NCBI GenBank assembly: GCA_024803745.1
Contig: JANJXV010000037.1
Location: 2,045,001-2,109,000, forward strand
DNA: 64,000 nucleotides
Source: Megascapheus bottae
Lineage: Eukaryota; Chordata; Mammalia; Rodentia; Geomyidae
Reading direction: 5' to 3'
The notes beneath the pieces are model-generated. The model had not been told where the DNA came from and did not search any database. It saw nothing but the letters and a program-made list of their open reading frames with translations. Numbering within the stretch: the stretch's first letter is position 1; each line of letters opens with the position of its first letter. This document shows, piece by piece, positions 19,063 through 30,949 of the stretch. A program made the position numbers and the translations under genes.

Positions 19063-21058
19063 CCAGGTCATCATAAAGGTGTTTGTTGGTTCTGTCTCTG
19101 TCTTGTCTGACTGGGAAGAAGAGTGGGTAGAGCACTGTGTCTCTTGAAGGTATGTGTGCTGTGTGATCATACTCAGGCACATAATGTGGGGAGAAGACTG
19201 GACATTTTGGTGTCCAGGGACCTCACAGGTAACATCCAAGCCCCAGTGAGAGGCACAGGAGGGTGTCAACACAGAAACCCAAAGTCTTGAGCTTTAGCAG
19301 ACCTGTATGTTAGTCTCACATCCATTGTTCAGAGGAGCAAACAAGAGGCTTAGAGAGGCAGACTCAAAGAGATGCAGGCAGTTAGAGACCCAGCTGTTAC
19401 CCAGCAACTGCCCTGACCGCCACTAGTCCCAGAGAGATCATTATCATCAGATAGTTGAGGGGCCCTAGGGGGAAGGTGGGAGAATAGAGAGCCATTAAAC
19501 TCCCTTGGCTTTGAAGATGGAATAATCGTGACTTCCTTCTCCAAATAGCTTTTGGCCCTTCCAAGAACCAGATGGCGGATGTTTGGAATGTATGCTGTAA
19601 ACAGTGTTTTCAAAGTGTGTGGGGAGGCAGAGTGCACATTCTCCAATCATCAGAAAGAAGATCTGAGGTGAGCAGTGGCTGGGGAGAGAGGAGAGGTGCC
19701 TTTGAAAAGATTTGAGGAGCATGGAGAAGGGAGGAGGAAGAGGGGGAAAGAGATGAGAGGTGCTAAGAAAGAGAGAGCCAAAGGGAATGGATGTAGGGAG
19801 ATTGAGCAGGAGAGTAGGGCAGAGAGGGAGGTGGGGGGGGGGAGGAGGAGAATGTATGAGCCAGGGAGGGGGCTCTGGGGTACAGGCGGGACAGCCATCT
19901 TGAGATCAGGAGCAAGCCCTTCAGTTTTCTAAAAATAGCTCAGCCTTTCCCCCACAGCAGGGATGAGAGAGGCATGCTTGCCCTTTTATGGTAAGAAATG
20001 TTCAGATCCTTCAGGGGAAGCCTACAGTCTGGATACAGCCCAACGATGGGGTCTTGGTAGGACAGAGATGATAGGGTGTGACTTGGTAGGATTTTTCTGG
20101 TCTGGTACCTAGCCATCTGTGAAGAAAGGGCTGAGGGTGAGGTGTAGGAGGGAATGCCCAAGGAAATGTTAAGATACTAAAAAGTGTGTTGTATTAGAGA
20201 AGATAGGCTCCTACAGACATCTGGTCTACCAGTCTCCCGGTTTGACCTAATAGGAAACAGATCCGCATGGAAGGAATTGACGGGTTCTCCCCCTTTCTGG
20301 GAATTTGAGTTGCCAAGGTAAATTGGTGGTGGGTCTATAGGATGTCAGTAAGGTCCATGGAAAAAGCACTGATTTGGGAGTCAAGAGACCAGGTCTACTT
20401 CCAGTTGGCACAGGACTTGTCATGTGGCCTTGAGCCATCTGCTGACCCTTTCTGGTCTTAACTTTCTTGTCAGCTTTTTATCTTCCTGAGACTTTCATCG
20501 TTGGAAGGTGGGATGGGACATAGAACATGCACAGTGTACTTTCTTCCCAAGACTGGCCCACTTCTGATGCAATGCCTGGGAGGGCACAGACAGAGAAAAT
20601 GCCCCCTGAGACCCTCCAGGCAGACTGTGGATAGAACCTTAACTTCTCTGGCTAGCTGAACATACTAAGGTCATGAGAACCTCACTAATGATCATGTGGA
20701 CAGCAGAGACAGAGCAGGAGCAGAACTTAGGACCCTGTCCCCTAGTCCCAGGTGCTTCTCCCAACTGCAGCAGCCAACACACTACTGACAGCTGGCCCCA
20801 TGAAGGGATTCTATGGGCATAATAGCCAGATGTGTCTTCTTGTTAGGCTGTCATCTTCTGAATGCCTCTAAGGCATGAGGAATCTTGGCTGGCCCCTGAC
20901 TTTCTTTGTCCTCATGTATATATAACACCATCTCTGATTTTGGCTGGAAAGCTCAAAGGAAGCTCAGGAAGCAGTGATCACTTTGGCAGGATGGATGATC
21001 CTGGGCCTATACTTTCTATATCTGGGACATCGGGGCAGCAGCTCTGGTGGGCTTTGTT
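19063..21058. other. SINE-free intergenic segment
   Basis: About 2 kb of mainly unique sequence with a purine-rich patch at 19670-19860. A second perfect CArG match (CCTTTTATGG) lies at 19982-19991. No coding exon is seen. Confidence 0.4.
19982..19991. promoter_or_regulatory. CArG-box match (weak candidate)
   Basis: CCTTTTATGG fits CC(A/T)6GG. It lies 7.4 kb upstream of pre-miR-143 in a SINE-free segment. The chance expectation is high. Confidence 0.2.
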
Positions 21059-21061
21059 TCT

Positions 21062-21286
21062 TTTGTGCTGGTATTAGAGCTTGAAATTCAGGCCCTTGAT
21101 TTCTTGCTTAGCTTTTTCACTTAGATACTGTCTCACTTGAGCCATGCCTCCTGTCCAACTTTTTGCGGGCTAATTGGAAATAAAGTTTCATAGGCTATTC
21201 TGCCTAAGCTGGCTTTGAATCTTGATCTATCAGGTGTCAGCCCTTTTAATATCTAGGTTTAAAGAGTTGAGCCCTTGACACCTGGC
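21062..21286 (-). repeat. dimeric SINE, diverged
   Basis: From GCTGGTATTAGAGCTTG to GAGCCCTTGACACCTGGC. Confidence 0.65.
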
Positions 21287-21343
21287 TCTGATGGGCTTCA
21301 AGGTCCATTTAACTTTGAAAGGACAAGTTCAGGTTTTGAACTG

Positions 21344-21569
21344 AAAACCAGGACTTTTTTTTTTTTTTGCCAGTCCTGGGCTTGGGTTCAGGACTTGAGC
21401 ACTGTCCTTGGACTTTCTCAAGGCTAGCACTCTACTAATTGAGCCTCAGCACCACTTCCGGCTTTTTGCTATGTATGTGGTACTAAGGAATCGAACCCGG
21501 GTCTTCGTGCATGCTAGGCAAGCACTCTACCACTAGGCCAAACTCCCGGCCCAAAAACCAGGACTTTTT
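21344..21569 (-). repeat. ID-dimer SINE with target-site duplication
   Basis: The element core (21357-21553) is flanked by direct repeats AAAACCAGGACTTTTT at 21344-21359 and 21554-21569. The left repeat merges with the element's poly(T) tail. A matching duplication on both sides shows insertion by target-primed reverse transcription. Confidence 0.85.
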
Positions 21570-21597
21570 AAAAAAAAGCAACTGCTAGTTCTGGACC

Positions 21598-21740
21598 TTC
21601 CTTCCTTCCTTCCTTCCTTCCTTCCTTCCTTCCTTCCTTCCTTCCTTCCTTCTTTCCTTCCATTCTTCTTTCCTCTCTCCCTCTCCCTCTCTCTCTCCCC
21701 TCTCTCTTTCTCTCTCTCTTTCTTCTTCCTTGCTTTCATG
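21598..21740. repeat. (CTTC)n then (CT)n pyrimidine tract
   Basis: About 14 CTTC units followed by CT-rich sequence, adjoining a SINE fragment. Confidence 0.95.
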
Positions 21741-21898
21741 CTACCAATGGAGTCACAGCTCTACTTCTGGTTTTTTCTGCAATTAATTAGAGATAAATGT
21801 CTCCTGTACTTTTCTGTCCAGAATGGCTTCACACTATGATCCTCAGCTCTCTGCCTCCTGAGAAGCTAGAGTTACTGTTGTGAGCCACTGGCTCCATA
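21741..21898 (-). repeat. SINE fragment
   Basis: The 5' two-thirds of the dimeric element, from AGTCACAGCTCTACTTCTGG to GTGAGCCACTGGCTCC. Confidence 0.65.
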
Positions 21899-21899
21899 C

Positions 21900-22525
21900 T
21901 TGCTTTCCTTTGGGATCTCCTGTGACACCCTGCTTAGCACTGGGGGAAAGGATGGAAAAGAAAAGAGAAGGGGGGGAGGACATTTTGGTTCTGAATTAGC
22001 AGCTTCCTTAGGATGCTACTGGAATTTCCAGGAAGCCTCTCTGGAGCATGTGAATGGGGCTTCCAGAGGCCTTGTCCCCTCCATCTTGCTGCTTAAAGGT
22101 CCCCAGGGACCTTGTTCTCACAGTCAGACTCCTGATCTCTGCTTAAGCCTGGAGGCCCTCAGGAAGGGCAGAAGGCAGCAGTGGAGTATAAAAGGAAGTG
22201 GGGGGGTCAGTGAGCATGGGGGTGTTAGGGAGTCTCAAGGGGCACTGGGTAGTTAGGTTGGAATGTGACACTCAGCCTGGGGGTTTCAGCTTCCTGCTTA
22301 CCCTGGCAGCCAGGCTGGTGGTGGGAAAGACCTGTGAGGTCCCTGATGCTTGACTCTGCTCTGTGACAGCCCTGTAAGTTTGCATGCCTCTGGTTACAGG
22401 AAGCTCACCACTTCCAAATCCTCTCATCCCTCTCTTGGCAAACTATAATCCCAATATCTCACTGACATCTCCCTCTCTGGACTCCCAGCCCTGTCCTCTG
22501 GGCTGCAACAGAAGTGCTGGTTTAG
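21900..22525. other. unassigned intergenic sequence
   Basis: Unique sequence, no exon or RNA gene recognised. Confidence 0.4.
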
Positions 22526-22527
22526 CT

Positions 22528-22640
22528 GTGCCCTTAGTTTAGCACACATTTAGAATCCTAGCTACTCAGGAGGCTTAGATCTGAGGATCATGCTTTAAAG
22601 CCAATCTGGGCAGAAAAGTCCAGGAGACTGGAGCTTTGGT
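22528..22640 (+). repeat. B1-like SINE half
   Basis: CCTAGCTACTCAGGAGGCTTAG, GATCTGAGGATCATGC and CCAATCTGGGCAG mark a truncated sense copy. Confidence 0.6.
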
Positions 22641-22649
22641 TTCTGACTA

Positions 22650-23600
22650 GCAAAACAATCCTGCAACCCAACCTTCCCCCTTTCAATCTCTAGCCTCACA
22701 GGTCTTCAGTTCCAGCCCTGAGGGTTGCCCCATGTTCTCCTTGCAGACTCGTCTTTCCCACTCTGTTCCAGGCAAGTGGAGGGGTTTCTCTGGCCCAGCC
22801 TGGTGTGTCTGCATCACACACTGGATGGACTGGGCTGTCCCCATGCAGTGACAGTGGCTGGAAAGGTTCACAGGCTTTGCAGGTGTACTGGCTGCAGAGC
22901 CAGGGCCGGGTCTCAGTGCTGTTATCTTAGGGCTACATGGGTAGTGAGTCACAAGCCTGTGGCCTGCAGGCTTCAGGAAGGCAGCTCGTGCAGGCCTGGT
23001 GTCAAAGCCTCAACTCCAGACCAGCAGCCTTTCTCTGTATGTGTCTATCTATCCTTTTTCCCCAGAAGAGGCTGGGGAGATGCTAGTTGGGATCGGTGAG
23101 GAGGGTTGCAGAATGCTTATGGTTTGGTGCTCCCTGTAGTTAAGGAGTGACTCTTGGTCTCGGCTGGTGGACTGGGGTGGGAAAAGGGCTAATGAGATCC
23201 CCAAGAGGACTCTGTCCCCATGAAGCAGAGGTTTGGCTGGGGTCTGCAGTTTCAGCCCTGAGTGGGATTGGGGGTGGGGGACTCTATTATCTCACTGTAG
23301 AGACTAATGCTCCATCTAGAAGGCAGCTTCTGGCTTCACACCCACTCCTCCCCAAGTGATCTCATAGGGCAGGTAAAAGGCAGAGCTGCTGTGATTCACA
23401 CACCTGCTGGGATGAGTCTAGAAGCAGCACTTTTCAGTCCATGGTTCTTGAATCAGCCAGGCTTGGAACAGAGTCAGCTTAGCCTTTTATAAACTCTGTG
23501 ACTTTGGCTGAAGCCTCTCTGAGCCTCTGGACACCCTGAGAGATAATGCTACTTACTTCAGAGTAGTGGGCAAAGAGGTCAGGTGCAGAGGACAGCCTGA
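22650..23600. other. unassigned intergenic sequence
   Basis: About 950 bp of unique sequence within the presumed host-lncRNA span. Confidence 0.4.
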
Positions 23601-23609
23601 TTATAAGTT

Positions 23610-23673
23610 TTGGTGGGAATTGAACCCAGGGCCTCATTCATGCCAAGCAAATACTAAGCTCAACACCAGTCCA
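23610..23673 (-). repeat. ID monomer
   Basis: GGTGGGAATTGAACCCAGGG to GCTCAACACCAG is the complement of a single tRNA-Ala-like ID unit. Confidence 0.6.
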
Positions 23674-23701
23674 AGTATTAGGAGTATTATTATTAATTTC
23701 C

Positions 23702-23884
23702 CTGTCCCAGGGCTTGAGCTCAGGGCCTGAGCACTGTCCTTGGGCTTTCTCAAGGCTAGAGCTCTACTGCTTGAACTGCAGCACCACTTCTGGCTATTTT
23801 TATGTATATGGTACCAAGGAATTGACCCAGGTTTTCGTGTGTGCTAGGCAAGCACTTTTACCACTAGGCCAAACTTCTGGCAGA
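23702..23884 (-). repeat. ID-dimer SINE (IDL-Geo-like)
   Basis: From CCCAGGGCTTGAGCTCAGG to CACTAGGCCAAACTTCTGGC. Confidence 0.75.
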
Positions 23885-24322
23885 CTGAGGATCATTTTTT
23901 AAATACACAGAGCAGGGAAGTTTATTCCTATACCCAAAGAAAAGCTAGAACCCAGGAGGTCATCTCTTTTCTGTAGAAAGCTGCCTTTAGTAGTCATAGT
24001 TGAGCAGCAATTTTTATTGAGCACTTACTGTAGGTGGTCATTATTCTAGGGTTCCAGGAACTTTCGCTTGTTTAATCCAGACCACTCTTTCGTCATTCCT
24101 ACCTTACAGAGCGTCTCAGCAATGGCCTTAGGTTCTACAGCTGCTTTGAGGCAAACACAGGATTCAAACCTAGGAAGCTTGTGTCCCACACAGCCCCTGT
24201 GCCTTTGTTCTACTCTCTCAGCACTCAGCCCCTCCTTACTCCATTCCCTCATCTGAAGACACAGGGATTTCCCTACCCCCAGAGGAGAGCTCTGAGTCTG
24301 CCTCTTGATTCACAAGGGGCTT
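23885..24322. other. unassigned intergenic sequence
   Basis: Unique sequence containing what may be an old SINE remnant; no gene. Confidence 0.35.
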
Positions 24323-24324
24323 GG

Positions 24325-24547
24325 GCCCCATGCTGGTGGCTCATGCCTGGAATTCTAGGTACTCAGGAGGCTGAGTGATCAGAGGATCACGGTTCAAAGC
24401 CAGTCCAAGTAAACAAGACTATGACATCCTTATCTCCAGTGAACCACACCAAAAAGGCCAGAGGTGGAACTGGGGCTCAAGTGGGAGAGTATTAATTCTT
24501 GAGTGAAGCTAAGGGACAGCACCCGGGCCATGAGTTCAAACCCCAGG
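24325..24547 (+). repeat. dimeric SINE (B1-like + ID-like)
   Basis: Sense copy from CATGCTGGTGGCTCATGCC to CATGAGTTCAAACCCCAGG, directly followed by an ID-dimer. Confidence 0.75.
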
Positions 24548-24565
24548 AAAAGAAAAAGAGAGAAT

Positions 24566-24797
24566 GGCCGGGAGTTTGGCCTAGTGGTAGAGTGCTTGCT
24601 TAGCATGCACGAAGACCCGGATTCGATTCCTCGGTACCACATACATAGCAAAAAGCCAGAAGTGGTGCTGTGGCTCAAGTGGTAGAGCTCTAGCCTTGAG
24701 AAAATCCAGGCACAGTGCTCAGACCCTGAGCCCAAGCCCAGGACTGACCAAAAAAAAAAAAAGAAAAAAGAAAAAGAAAAGAAAAAGAGAGAATAGG
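24566..24797 (+). repeat. ID-dimer SINE, intact, inserted in a SINE tail
   Basis: GGCCGGGAGTTTGGCCTAGTG to CCCAGGACTGACC plus A-rich tail. The sequence AAAGAAAAAGAGAGAAT occurs on both sides (24549-24565 and 24779-24795), consistent with a target-site duplication in the poly(A) tail of the preceding SINE. Confidence 0.85.
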
Positions 24798-24799
24798 AG

Positions 24800-25195
24800 C
24801 TTAGGTGAGCTGGACCCTCTGGGCCAGAGGCTGCCCTTCCAGACACACTTCAAACTGGAGAAAAGGTTTCGGTTTGGTGACCGTGGCTGTCAAGGAGCTT
24901 CTTTTACAAGCAAAGGCAGGATGGGCCCTGCTGCTCTCGAAGTGTGTCGTAGTGAGCTAAGCCCCGTGGGCCTGTTTAGACAGGCTGTTAACGGGCAGCA
25001 ACTGCTCTGGGCTCTCTCCCCCGAATTCTTGCAGCTCTCAAGGCCCCCCAGACCCTCTCTGGTTGGCCCAGGGCCACTGTATGTTGGGCTGGGGGAGGCC
25101 ACACGGCCAGCGTCCAATCTACCCTGAGGCCTACGTCAGTGCCTGCAGCTCAGGCATTCGGCTGGGGTAGATGCTAGATTTCAAAGGATATGGCA
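24800..25195. other. unassigned intergenic sequence
   Basis: Unique, moderately GC-rich, without a recognisable exon. Confidence 0.4.
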
Positions 25196-25202
25196 AAACA
25201 GC

Positions 25203-25205
25203 ACA

Positions 25206-25254
<49 letters not shown>
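25203..25254. repeat. (CA)n microsatellite
   Basis: About 26 uninterrupted CA units, adjoining T-rich SINE tails. Confidence 0.95.
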
Positions 25255-25256
<2 letters not shown>

Positions 25257-25279
25257 TTTTTCCCCTCCTTTTTTTTCTC

Positions 25280-25518
25280 CTTTTTTTTTTTTTTGATACT
25301 AGGGCTTGAACATAGGGCCAGGGGACTGTCCTTTACCTTTTTGTGCAAAGCTAGTGCTCTACCACTTGAGCCACAGCTCCACTTCTAGCTTTTTTGGCAG
25401 ATAATTAGAGATAAGAGCCTTACAGACTTTCTTGCTTGGGCTGGCTTTGAACCATGATCCTCAAATCTCAGCCTTCTGAGTAGCTAGGATTACAGGCATG
25501 AGCCACAGACACCTGGCT
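25280..25518 (-). repeat. dimeric SINE (B1-like + ID-like)
   Basis: Poly(T) tail, then the complement through GATTACAGGCATGAGCCAC. Confidence 0.8.
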
Positions 25519-25570
25519 CCCTCTCACGCACATTTGTATTTTCTCTTTCTTTTTCTTTTTTCTTTTTTTC

Positions 25571-25770
25571 TTTTTTTTTTTTTTTTGCCAGTCCTGGGCT
25601 TGAGCTCAGGGCCTGAGCACTGTCCTTGGACTTTCTCAAGGCTAGAGCTCTACCACTTAAGCCTCAGCACCACTTCTGACTTTTTTCTATGTATGTGGTA
25701 CCGAGAAATCGAACCTGGGTCTTTGTGCATGCTAGGCAAGCTCTCTACCACTAGGCCAAACTCCTGGCCC
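25571..25770 (-). repeat. ID-dimer SINE (IDL-Geo-like), intact
   Basis: T-rich tail, GCCAGTCCTGGGCTTGAGC, ending CTAGGCCAAACTCCTGGCCC. Confidence 0.85.
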
Positions 25771-25784
25771 CTCCTTTTTTCTTT

Positions 25785-25862
25785 TTCTTTTGGCTGGAGA
25801 TGGAACCAGAGTCTCATGCATGCGAAGCAAGTAATCTCCCATTGAGCTATGTCCCCAGAGCC
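25785..25862 (-). repeat. ID monomer
   Basis: GGCTGGAGATGGAACCAGAG to GAGCTATGTCCCCAGAGCC is the complement of one ID unit. Confidence 0.6.
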
Positions 25863-25869
25863 TTTCCTT

Positions 25870-28800
25870 ATATTATTAGACATATTTGATGTGCACAACA
25901 TAAAGGAATGTGTCACCTCAATATCTGCCTCAAGCCAGAGGATCATGTCCAGTGAGAATGGTGGTGGCAGTGATACTTGGTTGGGTCACTGATACAATGT
26001 AAAGTCAGCAGGCCATACCCAGGGTCCATGTGCAAACCCCAAAGAACCCAGCCTTTATGTATCAGGAATCTCACCCAGAAGTGGACAGAGCACCTGTTGG
26101 ATGCAGCTTTTTCACTGTGGGCCTGTCTGAACCATTCAAAGCCTGACTAGAACATTCAGATATGAACTCACTGGCCAGGCCCCGGCTCCCAACCTGGCAC
26201 TGAGGCCCTCAGAGACATGCGCAGAGAGGCCATGGACCCACCAGGGAATCCCGCCATGGCTCATTGATGGCTCAGAGGATTGGGATTCTCTGTTCCTGTG
26301 GCTAACTGTATTAGCTCTTCCCTAATCTGGCTGGGCAAGGCAAGGGCTGATTTTTGCCCAAGGAGTGTCAGTGTGGCTCAGGGACCAGTGACAAACTTGC
26401 TGGGACGAGGCAGGCGGAGAGACAGTGGCAGCCTCTGAACAAGAAGGCTTGATCGAGCCCTGGCCATGCTTCCCCATGGCCTCAGTTTCTCCCATAAGGC
26501 AAACTTCCTCCTCATCAGGGAAGACTGCTTAGAGCTCGCTACCTGATAAATTACCATGTTTATCACGGGGATCACCGAATCCTGCCCATCCTGACCTCAC
26601 AGCAATGCTGGGAGAATGAAGTGATCATCAGAATGACTCAGCCCAGTACCTGCTCCTGAAGTTCCTCAAACACACTCTGTCCCCTGGTGCATGGTTTCTC
26701 TGGAATTCCAGGGTGGCCAGGAGCAGGGCAGTAGGGAGAAGAAGCCAGAGAGGAGACAGCAATTTGGGACAGCCAGCAGATACGTACTAGGTCCACGCTT
26801 AGAGTGAGCTATGTCACTTATACTCCCTTTGCTTCTAGACCCTCACCTGTACAAAGGGAATGCACACACACCCAGCTTACAGGGTCTCATGAGGAATTAT
26901 TTCATAGACATATATATATATATATTTCATATATAAGGCCCCTCCATAAATCAAAGCAGGAGAATTCTCCTTAGGTCTGGCTCCAGCTCCACCATTCTGT
27001 GACCTGGAGCTGTGATTTCTCCCTAGGGTGTCCTTGCTTGTCCGGGAGGGTCCCAGGCCTGTGGGAGTTTCGGGGAGCTGGCACAGCTGCCCTCATCCTG
27101 ATCTGTAGGTGTGTGTACATCACAGAAGTCCACGCATAAGGAGGCACTGTGTAGCCCTTCAGATCACCAGCTAAAGGCCCTTTCTTTCTTAACTCTAACT
27201 TGGGGATCGGCCCTGGCTCTCTTCAGCAGCCCCCTTCCTAAACACAGCTGAGAACATGGTGTACAAGAAGGGTGGGGCCTGGCTGTACTGTTATCCACGC
27301 CCATGGTGGAGACTTGCAGGTGATTTGTCAGTAGGTCAACAAGCTGGAGACGAACCCCATTCAATGGATTCTAGGGCCTTCTTCTGGGCCATGATGGCTG
27401 TCCAGCCTGGCACTGGAGGACTGGGCTCCAGTCTGAGCATGGATATGGCCCCTGATCTCTGATCGTTGGGTTGCACATCAGCCCAATCAGAGGCTGCACC
27501 CAGGAAAATCTGGCCCAGCAGCTTCAGCTCCCCCTACCTCTCCCAGCTAGTCTAGATTGTCAAAGCTCAGTCCCGCAAACTCCTAGGCTTTGGGTTTTTA
27601 TTCAGGCCCGTGGTGAAAGGGTGGACTCAGCTCCAGGAACTCATGGGGGGAATTTCCCAGCCTCGCTTTCTCTCAGACTCAGTGGCTCAGAGGCCATATT
27701 GTGTGCTGGGGCCACACACAGATGAGGCAACTGGGCCAGAGAGGGAAGGTGCCTACTCTGAGTCACACAGCCAGACAATGTGAGCAGAATTGAGGGGAGT
27801 CCAGGTCCCCACGTCCTCCAGGCAGCATGCCTCCCTACTGTCCCCTCACAGAGCCAGCCCCACACACTTCCGGCTCTCCCTCCCTTCCCAGCCTACGTCA
27901 CAGATGCTCCAGCTTTGGGTCTTGAAATCATTACTTTGAAAACAGTTTTCCAGGACACCCAGGCTCTTGGAGCTGTGAAACCAAGACTTCCTGCCCAGAG
28001 CATGGTACGCAGGAAAGCTTGAGAGACAAACCTAGATAAGCCCCAAGGGGAACGTAGCTGGCAGGACATAAACTGTCCACCCCTTCTACCCCACTCACAC
28101 AGCACCAAGAAGACCCTGAAGCCCACAGCCCCACCGAATTACAATCTTGGCCATTGTTACCCATAGGGAAACTGAGGCCCAGGAAGGAAAGCTGAAGTTA
28201 CAGAGTGGTTAGCAAGCGAGCAAGGAGGATAAGATTCCCAGATGTGGCCTCCCGTTGAGGGGGCCCCTTTGAGGACCCCATGTCTGAGGCTGGCTCTTAC
28301 CTTGCCTGGGCCTGGTCCAGGTGTGGTTCCTTGGGGCCTGGCGATGGGGACCAGACTGGGGAATGGTTGGGGGGGGGGTGTCACTGCTTCTCAACTAACT
28401 CGGCTCAGTCTCTAGCACCCCTCACTGCCACAGGCGTATTTTTAAGCTACTGGTACTGGACCCCCCTCCCTCCAGCCCCTTGCCCATGGCTCCCGGGCAT
28501 GGAGGCTTCTCTGCCTTTTACCTTATATGAGCTGAAGAGGCAAGTCTGGTGTTGGGGTGAGGCGGGCGCTATGTCCTCCCAGGGCCTCCCATTGGCCAGG
28601 CCTCTGGTCATGTGACCGCCTCGCCTTGACCTGCCCCTGATGCTGAATGTTGCTTTTACCCCCTAAGGAAGGAGTGGTTGACAATTTTCATATTTCTTCT
28701 AAATTTGGAGATTTCAGACAATGCTGGGAGCCTTGGATCCAGCTGCCAGAGGCCCATGTGGAAGTCATTAAGCTGGAGAAGGGGGGGTGGACGAGGGGGA

Positions 28801-29888
28801 ATAGGAGGAGGGGGAGGGGGGAAAGGAGAGGGGGGGGCAGGCTTCAGAGGGTTGCCAGTTGTTAGCCTGGGAACACAGCAGACTCCCTGGGAGAAAGCTG
28901 TGTGTGAGAATTTCCTTCCTCTCCCTGCTTCGCCCCTGGGTCTCAGGACTGGAGTGAGAAGGTTGAGATTTTTCTGGGAATCAGTGAGGAAGAGAAGACC
29001 CCAGCCCTGAGCCCTGGTATCCCAGGGGTGATGGGGACAGCAGAGCATGGGAATCTGTGGGGGAGGCAGCTCTCTCCTCCAGCAATCCAGCCACCCTTCT
29101 GCTTGTGAGGACAAGGCCCGGGGCCTTGCTCACTAAAGCTGCCCCTGACAGGACGAAGGCTTGAATTCAGGGATGCCTTTTGGGAGACTGTCCCTAAGGA
29201 ATGACTCCTCTCACCATGGGAATCTTTCTCATTCTGCCTTAGCCACCTTGGCTCTTGTGGATGCTTTAGCATTTTCCATTCCTCAGGACCTTTGCACATG
29301 CTGTTCCCATTGCCTAAAGTCCCCTCTTTCCAGATCTAACCAAGTGGCCTTGGCTCTTTCTCTTCTGCTCTTGGTTCACTTCCAGGAACTGTTTCCCTGG
29401 CCACCTCAAGATTCCCTGCTTGTTTCCCTCCTAGACTCTTAGTCTCCATGTTTCTTGATGTCTGGCTTTTCACTCAGAATGGAATCTGGGTTCCAGGCTT
29501 CCCACAGTGTCTACAAAGAATAGTCAACAAAGATTCCTGAAGGCAGCCACCAGAGTGAGCCCCCCCACCCCCCCGCCTCCGAGGGTTCCTCCCAGTGGCT
29601 AGCCATGCTCTGTGCCAAGGGCTGTCCTGTCCCTGTGACTCAGGCCTTCCTACAGTAGCCATGCAGTTAGGCTGTGGGTGGCCATTCATGGCCTCATTTG
29701 TAGCCCCTTCCCGGAGGACACAGGTGTGGTGCTTCTGCCCTGGTGTGGGCCAAGATCTCCCTACCCCAAGGTGGCCTCAGGCCACCGATGGGGCCAGCTG
29801 TAGGGGCTTCTAGGAAATGGGGTGCCAATCAGACACCGTCTCTGGCCTTAAGAGCTTCCCAATCGACGGGAAGAACAAAAACCATCTT
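25870..29888. other. 4-kb SINE-free island (candidate regulatory region)
   Basis: No SINE or long microsatellite is found across 4.0 kb apart from a short (TA)n at 26909-26935 and a purine-rich G-run patch at 28778-28837, while flanks carry several SINEs per kb. At 28589-28596 there is a CCAAT-type motif on the minus strand (CCCATTGG) and at 28607-28616 GTCATGTGAC, a USF/MiT-like palindrome. By synteny the upstream part of CARMN should lie about here. Absence of insertions suggests constraint. No exon could be assigned. Confidence 0.35.
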
Positions 29889-29890
29889 GT

Positions 29891-30135
29891 GGCTGGGCGC
29901 TGGTGGCTCACGCCTGTAATCCCAGCTACCCAGGAGACTGAGATCCGACGACCACGGTTCAGAGCCAGCTGGAGCACCAAAGTCCCGGAGAACCACCCCA
30001 AAATCAGAAGTGGTGCTGTGGCTCAAGTGGTAGAGCGCTAGCATTTGAGCTGAAGAGCTCAGGGACCACCCCCAGGCTCAGAGTTCAAGCCCCATGACCA
30101 ACAAAAACAATAACGACAAGGGAAAAAAAAAAAAA
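29891..30135 (+). repeat. dimeric SINE (B1-like + ID-like), CpG-rich
   Basis: TGGCTGGGCGCTGGTGGCTC, GCCTGTAATCCCAGCTACCC, then GGCTCAAGTGGTAGAGCGC and an A13 tract. CpGs are still present, which suggests a young copy. Confidence 0.8.
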
Positions 30136-30139
30136 AGCT

Positions 30140-30490
30140 TGTGCCATACCCCAGCCTTCCAAAAAACATACCCGAGGGGGCCACCTCCTTCACCACTTCC
30201 TAGTGGGGAAATCTGGCATGGCCCACGGGTGTCCCTCTGTCCCTCTGTGACGGGAGAACACCCATGGGCCCCTTGCGTTACTGTCAGGACTGGCTCAGCT
30301 CCACCCTTTTGCCTCGGAGGTGGGCTAGCTGTCTTAAGGCCACCTTCGTCCTCTGCAGATTGAGGTGGCTGTGTACTCACCTGCCTGTGAGGAGGCAGTG
30401 AGCTCGTGGTTTAGGGTTTAGTCCAGTGCCGGGGTTTAGTCAGAGCAATAGGTTGGTCTCAGTGCTAATCACTATCTATTTATTCATTAT
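30140..30490. other. unassigned intergenic sequence
   Basis: Unique sequence; no exon recognised. Confidence 0.35.
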
Positions 30491-30492
30491 TG

Positions 30493-30493
<1 letters not shown>

Positions 30494-30537
<44 letters not shown>
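30494..30537. repeat. (TG)n microsatellite
   Basis: About 21 TG units at the tail of the following minus-strand SINE. Confidence 0.95.
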
Positions 30538-30538
<1 letters not shown>

Positions 30539-30539
30539 C

Positions 30540-30758
30540 TCTTCTGGGGCTGGAACTCAGGGCCTGGGTGTGGTCCTGACCGTTTTGGTTCGAGGCTCTA
30601 GCAATTGAACTATAGCTCTATTTCTGGCTTTTTGACGGTCCTTTGGAGGCAAGAGTCTCACAGACTTGCTGCTTGGGCTGGTTTTAGCCTGAAATCCTCA
30701 AATCTCAGCCTCCCAAATAGCTGGGATTACAGGTGTGAGGCGCTGGTACTTGGCCTTG
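30540..30758 (-). repeat. dimeric SINE (B1-like + ID-like)
   Basis: From GGGGCTGGAACTCAGGG to GATTACAGGTGTGAGGCGC. Confidence 0.75.
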
Positions 30759-30769
30759 TAGTTTTTTGG

Positions 30770-30845
30770 CGGCAGCATTGGGCTTGAACTCAAGGCCTCC
30801 TAATGACCAGGTAGGTATTGTGTTACTAGAGCCCTACCTTCAGAC
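30770..30845 (-). repeat. ID-like fragment
   Basis: GCATTGGGCTTGAACTCAAGG to GTTACTAGAGCCCTACC. Confidence 0.5.
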
Positions 30846-30856
30846 CTTTTTGCTTT

Positions 30857-30877
30857 AGTATCTATCTGTCTATCTAT

Positions 30878-30911
<34 letters not shown>

Positions 30912-30942
30912 ATCTATCTACCTATCTATCTATCTATCTATG
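30857..30942. repeat. (TATC/TGTC)n tetranucleotide repeat
   Basis: Mixed TATC and TGTC units, about 21 in total. Confidence 0.95.
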
Positions 30943-30949
30943 CATTGTG

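Noticed and set aside
23402..25946. Open frames containing peptides such as MWYRGIEPGS or LVVECLPSMH
   Set aside because: These peptides recur wherever ID-dimer SINEs occur (13403, 17463, 18812, 24430, 25498, 38584) and are SINE-derived.
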